Assembly: GCA_023846275.1 (NCBI GenBank)
Contig: JAIUJO010000291.1
Location: 35,001-99,000 of the forward strand
Direction of reading: 5' to 3'
DNA from: Vanilla planifolia
Lineage: Eukaryota; Streptophyta; Magnoliopsida; Asparagales; Orchidaceae
DNA: 64,000 bases
The number at the start of each line of letters is the position of its first letter. The first letter of the stretch is position 1. The position numbers and the translations under genes were made by a program. Positions 63,628-64,000 of the stretch are shown here, one piece after another. The notes under the pieces were generated by a model that was not told the origin of the DNA, ran no database searches, and worked only from the letters and a program-made list of their open reading frames with translations.

Positions 63628-63706
63628 GTAGAGGGAGTAGGGTAGAGGAGATGAGAGAAGAGGAGAGGGACGAGAAGACTGGAGAGGGGAGGAGAGGAGA
63701 GTAGAG
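63628..63706 (+). repeat. GGAGA-rich purine patch
   Basis: About 80 bp dominated by GGAGA, GAGAA and GAGGG units with almost no pyrimidine. A second, similar patch follows at about 63854-63900. Between them the normal TAGAG pattern returns. Confidence 0.65.
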
Positions 63707-64000
63707 TAGTGCTCAGTTTGGCTCGGCTCGATTAGAGTAAAGCAGAGTAGAGTAAATTAGAGTGGAGTAAAATGGAGTAGGCTAGAGTAGAGTAAAGTAG
63801 AGATGAGTAGAGTAAAGAATAAGAGAGCAGTATAGAATAGAGTAGAGTAGAGTAGAGGAGAGGAGAAGAGAGAGGAGGTGAGGAGAGCAAAGGAGATGAG
63901 AGAAGAGCATATTAAAGTAGAGTAGAGAAGTGTAGAGTATAGTAGAATAGAGCAGGGAAGAGTAGAGTAGAGTAAAGCAGAGTAGAGTAGAGAATAGCAT

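Larger units (their letters stand above)
50671..64000 (+). repeat. Composite TAGAG/TAGGC pentanucleotide satellite, right segment
   Basis: The array resumes in the same orientation and continues past the right edge of the window. It includes a 2.9-kb tandem duplication (54370-59200), GGAGA-rich patches near 61904-61936, 63628-63706 and 63854-63900, and the usual alternation of A- and B-blocks. No gene-like sequence or transposon is visible. Purine-only patches become more frequent towards the right edge. Confidence 0.97.

Noticed and set aside
1141..64000. Telomere or interstitial telomeric repeat, because of frequent TTAGG and TTAGGC
   Set aside because: TTAGG(C) appears once or twice per B-block and not in tandem; the repeating B unit is CTAGG. 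The retrotransposon indicates a plant, whose usual telomere is TTTAGGG.
1141..64000. CRISPR-like array, because short repeats alternate with variable stretches
   Set aside because: The alternating blocks are both low-complexity pentamers of irregular length, with no unique spacers and no cas genes; the context is eukaryotic.

Overview
The window looks like non-genic heterochromatin from a plant nuclear genome, probably a flowering plant. The plant assignment rests on one insertion, a Ty3/Gypsy chromovirus-type LTR retrotransposon with an initiator tRNA-Met primer-binding site and a plant-style gag/RT/RNase H/integrase/chromodomain order. I cannot name the species. I see no host protein-coding gene, tRNA, rRNA or CRISPR array.

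Layout. 1-905 is a degenerate (GAA)n purine tract. 906-1140 is a short unique stretch resembling the inner end of a plant Copia LTR. About 53 kb (1141-20954, 30552-49628, 50671-64000) is one degenerate satellite made of five-base units that begin with TAG: TAGAG (A-blocks) and TAGGC/TAGGT (B-blocks). Runs of TAGAG alternate with short B-blocks of the form C-TAGGT-TAGGC-TAGGC. One orientation is kept throughout, so the + strand is purine-rich from end to end. The array is interrupted twice: by the retrotransposon (20955-30551) and by an AT-rich island of unknown origin (49629-50670).

The satellite has structure above the pentamer. I can align diverged tandem duplications of about 1.04 kb (8.77-10.42 kb), 2.1 kb (40.4-44.5 kb) and 2.9 kb (54.4-59.2 kb). 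A family of roughly 190-310 bp higher-order units, marked by a GCATA-containing motif, occupies 17.4-19.8 kb. Some stretches lack B-blocks (35.8-36.2 kb, 45.4-45.7 kb), and GGAGA-rich patches recur.

The retrotransposon lies on the minus strand. It has about 3.0-kb LTRs that are about 97% identical by eye, a perfect 5-bp target-site duplication (AGAGG), a PBS and a PPT. Its coding region is broken: an in-frame deletion joins gag directly to reverse transcriptase, with the zinc knuckle and protease missing. There are also two single-base frameshifts and three in-frame TAG stops. Catalytic residues of RT, RNase H and integrase are otherwise preserved. Every long open frame elsewhere in the window follows from simple-repeat composition and is not a gene.
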